Origin: Bacillota bacterium | GTDB lineage: Bacteria > Bacillota > Clostridia > Acetivibrionales > DTU013 | Direction: 5' to 3' | Length of the DNA stretch: 5,761 bases | Assembly: GCA_023409615.1 (NCBI GenBank) | Contig: JAEYRF010000157.1 | Span: 1-5,761 of the forward strand | Part shown: piece by piece, positions 4,669 to 5,761 of the stretch | How positions within the stretch are numbered: the first letter of the stretch is position 1 | How the letters are laid out: each line of letters begins with the position of its first letter | Program-made: the position numbers and the translations under genes | Notes under the pieces: generated by a model | What the model was told of the DNA's origin: nothing | Databases searched by the model: none | What the model saw: the letters and a program-made list of their open reading frames with translations, nothing else

Positions 4669-5761
4669 TTATTGGTTGTTTTCAGTGGTATCAGGCATCG
4701 CATCTTTCCTTGAAAGGTTGATACGTCCCTGCTTGTCAACTTCCATAACCTTTACCAGCATTTCATCGCCGACCTTGCATACATCCTCAACCTTTGCTAC
4801 TCTCTTGCTGTCAAGCTTGGAAATGTGTACAAGACCTTCCTTACCTGGTGCAAACTCAACAAATGCTCCAAAGGTCATCAGTCTCGTAACTTTACCCATG
4901 AATACCTGACCCGGCTGTACATCCTTTGCTATTGCCTCTATAATGGACAGCGCTTTTCTGCCTGCTGCTTCGTCTGATGTGGAAACAAAGACTCTTCCAT
5001 CATCTTCTATGTCGATCTTAACTCCGGTCTCGTCAATAATCCTGTTGATGACCTTGCCGCCAGGCCCGATGACATCTCTGATCTTATCCGGGTCAATATT
5101 CATTCTGTACATTTTCGGTGCATAAGGCGAGAGCGTTGACCTTGGTTCTGCAATAGCCGGGATAATCACTTCGTCAAGTATCTGGAAGCGACCTTTCTTT
5201 GTAAGTTCGAATGCCTGTCTGATTATTTCATATGTCAGACCATTCACCTTGATATCCATTTGAATGGCAGTAATACCCTTCTTTGTCCCTGCGACCTTGA
5301 AATCCATGTCTCCGAAGAAATCTTCGATTCCCTGAATATCCATAAATGTAACAAATCTGTCAGGGTTCTCATCATCAACGACAAGACCTGAGGAAATACC
5401 TGCTACAGGCGCCTTGATCGGAACGCCGGCATCCATAAGCGCCAATGTGCTGGCACATACACTGCCCTGAGAGGTGGAACCGTTTGACATCAGGACCTCT
5501 GAAACCAGCCTTATTGCATAGGGGAACTCGTCCTCATTCGGAATAACAGGTTCCAATGATCTCTCTGCCAATGCGCCATGACCAATTTCTCTTCTGCCCG
5601 GACCTCTGGATGTTTTTGCTTCTCCAACACTATAGCCGGGGAAATTATAATGATGCATGTATCTCTTTTCATCTTCAAGATCAACACCGTCAAGTCTCTG
5701 GATCTCGCTGATACCGCCAAGTGTAACAATAGTCCGCACCTGTGGCTGGCCTCTCTGGAAG
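4669..5761 (-). CDS. pnp: Polynucleotide phosphorylase, C-terminal half (5' part outside window)
   Basis: PNPase is the 3'-to-5' phosphorolytic exoribonuclease that degrades RNA to nucleoside diphosphates as a trimer. The frame is open to the right edge: 363 residues are visible of a family length near 700. Numbering from the first whole codon, the second RNase PH domain begins with FQRGQPQV (1-8). It carries GRREIGHG (55-62) with the Arg pair for phosphate and RNA binding, SNGSTSQGSVC (92-102) with the phosphate-site serines, and EDFFGDMDFKVAG (146-158) with catalytic Asp147, Asp153 and Lys155. A KH domain follows with its GPGG loop (232-235), then an S1 domain (about 284-351) with GAFVEF and LVHISKL. 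The protein ends with a short acidic tail. GTG at 5739 is an internal valine within the conserved RGQPQV region, not a start. The gene normally follows rpsO. All motifs present are intact. Confidence 0.97.
   Translation of the reverse strand, partial: FQRGQPQVRTIVTLGGISEIQRLDGVDLEDEKRYMHHYNFPGYSVGEAKTSRGPGRREIGHGALAERSLEPVIPNEDEFPYAIRLVSEVLMSNGSTSQGSVCASTLALMDAGVPIKAPVAGISSGLVVDDENPDRFVTFMDIQGIEDFFGDMDFKVAGTKKGITAIQMDIKVNGLTYEIIRQAFELTKKGRFQILDEVIIPAIAEPRSTLSPYAPKMYRMNIDPDKIRDVIGPGGKVINRIIDETGVKIDIEDDGRVFVSTSDEAAGRKALSIIEAIAKDVQPGQVFMGKVTRLMTFGAFVEFAPGKEGLVHISKLDSKRVAKVEDVCKVGDEMLVKVMEVDKQGRINLSRKDAMPDTTENNQ

Noticed and set aside
4669..5739. Treating GTG at 5739 as the start of a short PNPase-like protein
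   Set aside because: The frame continues upstream to the window edge as FQRGQPQ, which is conserved PNPase core sequence, so the GTG is internal and the gene is only truncated by the window.
1..5761. CRISPR array, tRNA, rRNA, insertion sequence, phage or toxin-antitoxin genes
   Set aside because: I looked for regularly spaced direct repeats, cloverleaf-type segments, transposase motifs and terminal repeats on both strands and found none. The repeats present are short local dyads or terminators.

Overview
The window looks like chromosome from an endospore-forming Firmicute, most likely in the class Clostridia. The evidence is a complete dipicolinate synthase pair (dpaA-dpaB), the pnp / M16 peptidase / dpaAB gene order familiar from Bacillus and many Clostridia, strong Shine-Dalgarno sequences, AT-rich intergenic DNA, and an ECF-type vitamin-transport S component. 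Clostridium sensu stricto generally lacks dpaAB, so another clostridial lineage is more likely. This placement is an inference, because no rRNA is present.

Every gene I can support is on the minus strand, so in transcription order the window reads from right to left. (1) At 5761-4669 is the C-terminal half of polynucleotide phosphorylase, cut by the window edge, followed by a terminator-like structure. (2) At 4534-3290 is a complete M16 zinc peptidase of the MlpA/YmxG type, followed by a strong terminator (3222-3257). (3) A 220-base intergenic region carries a candidate sporulation promoter and a palindrome, and leads into dpaA (3069-2197) and dpaB (2193-1615), which lie 3 bases apart. (4) After about 105 AT-rich bases comes a small integral-membrane ECF S component (1509-991). 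A perfect 12-bp hairpin terminator (892-933) closes this block. (5) A region of roughly 160 bases holds a near-consensus vegetative promoter and two dyads, and then begins a secreted protein (736 to beyond base 1). Its signal peptide and a short internal repeat are visible, but its 3' end lies outside the window.

The genes fall into recognisable jobs. pnp handles RNA turnover. The M16 peptidase is its usual neighbour. DpaA and DpaB make the dipicolinic acid that packs the spore core. The ECF protein is a substrate-binding membrane subunit that needs an energising module encoded elsewhere. The secreted protein is probably the start of a large exported or surface protein. Compared with the Bacillus subtilis arrangement (pnpA-ylxY-mlpA-ymxH-spoVFA-spoVFB-asd-dapG-dapA), this window lacks ylxY and ymxH, and the lysine-pathway genes do not follow dpaB.

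I see no tRNA, rRNA, CRISPR array, insertion sequence or phage gene. I found no clear evidence of a novel defence or mobile system. The points most worth a second look are the unidentified secreted protein with its operator-like dyad, the orphan ECF S component behind the dipicolinate genes, and the competing hairpin arms after pnp.
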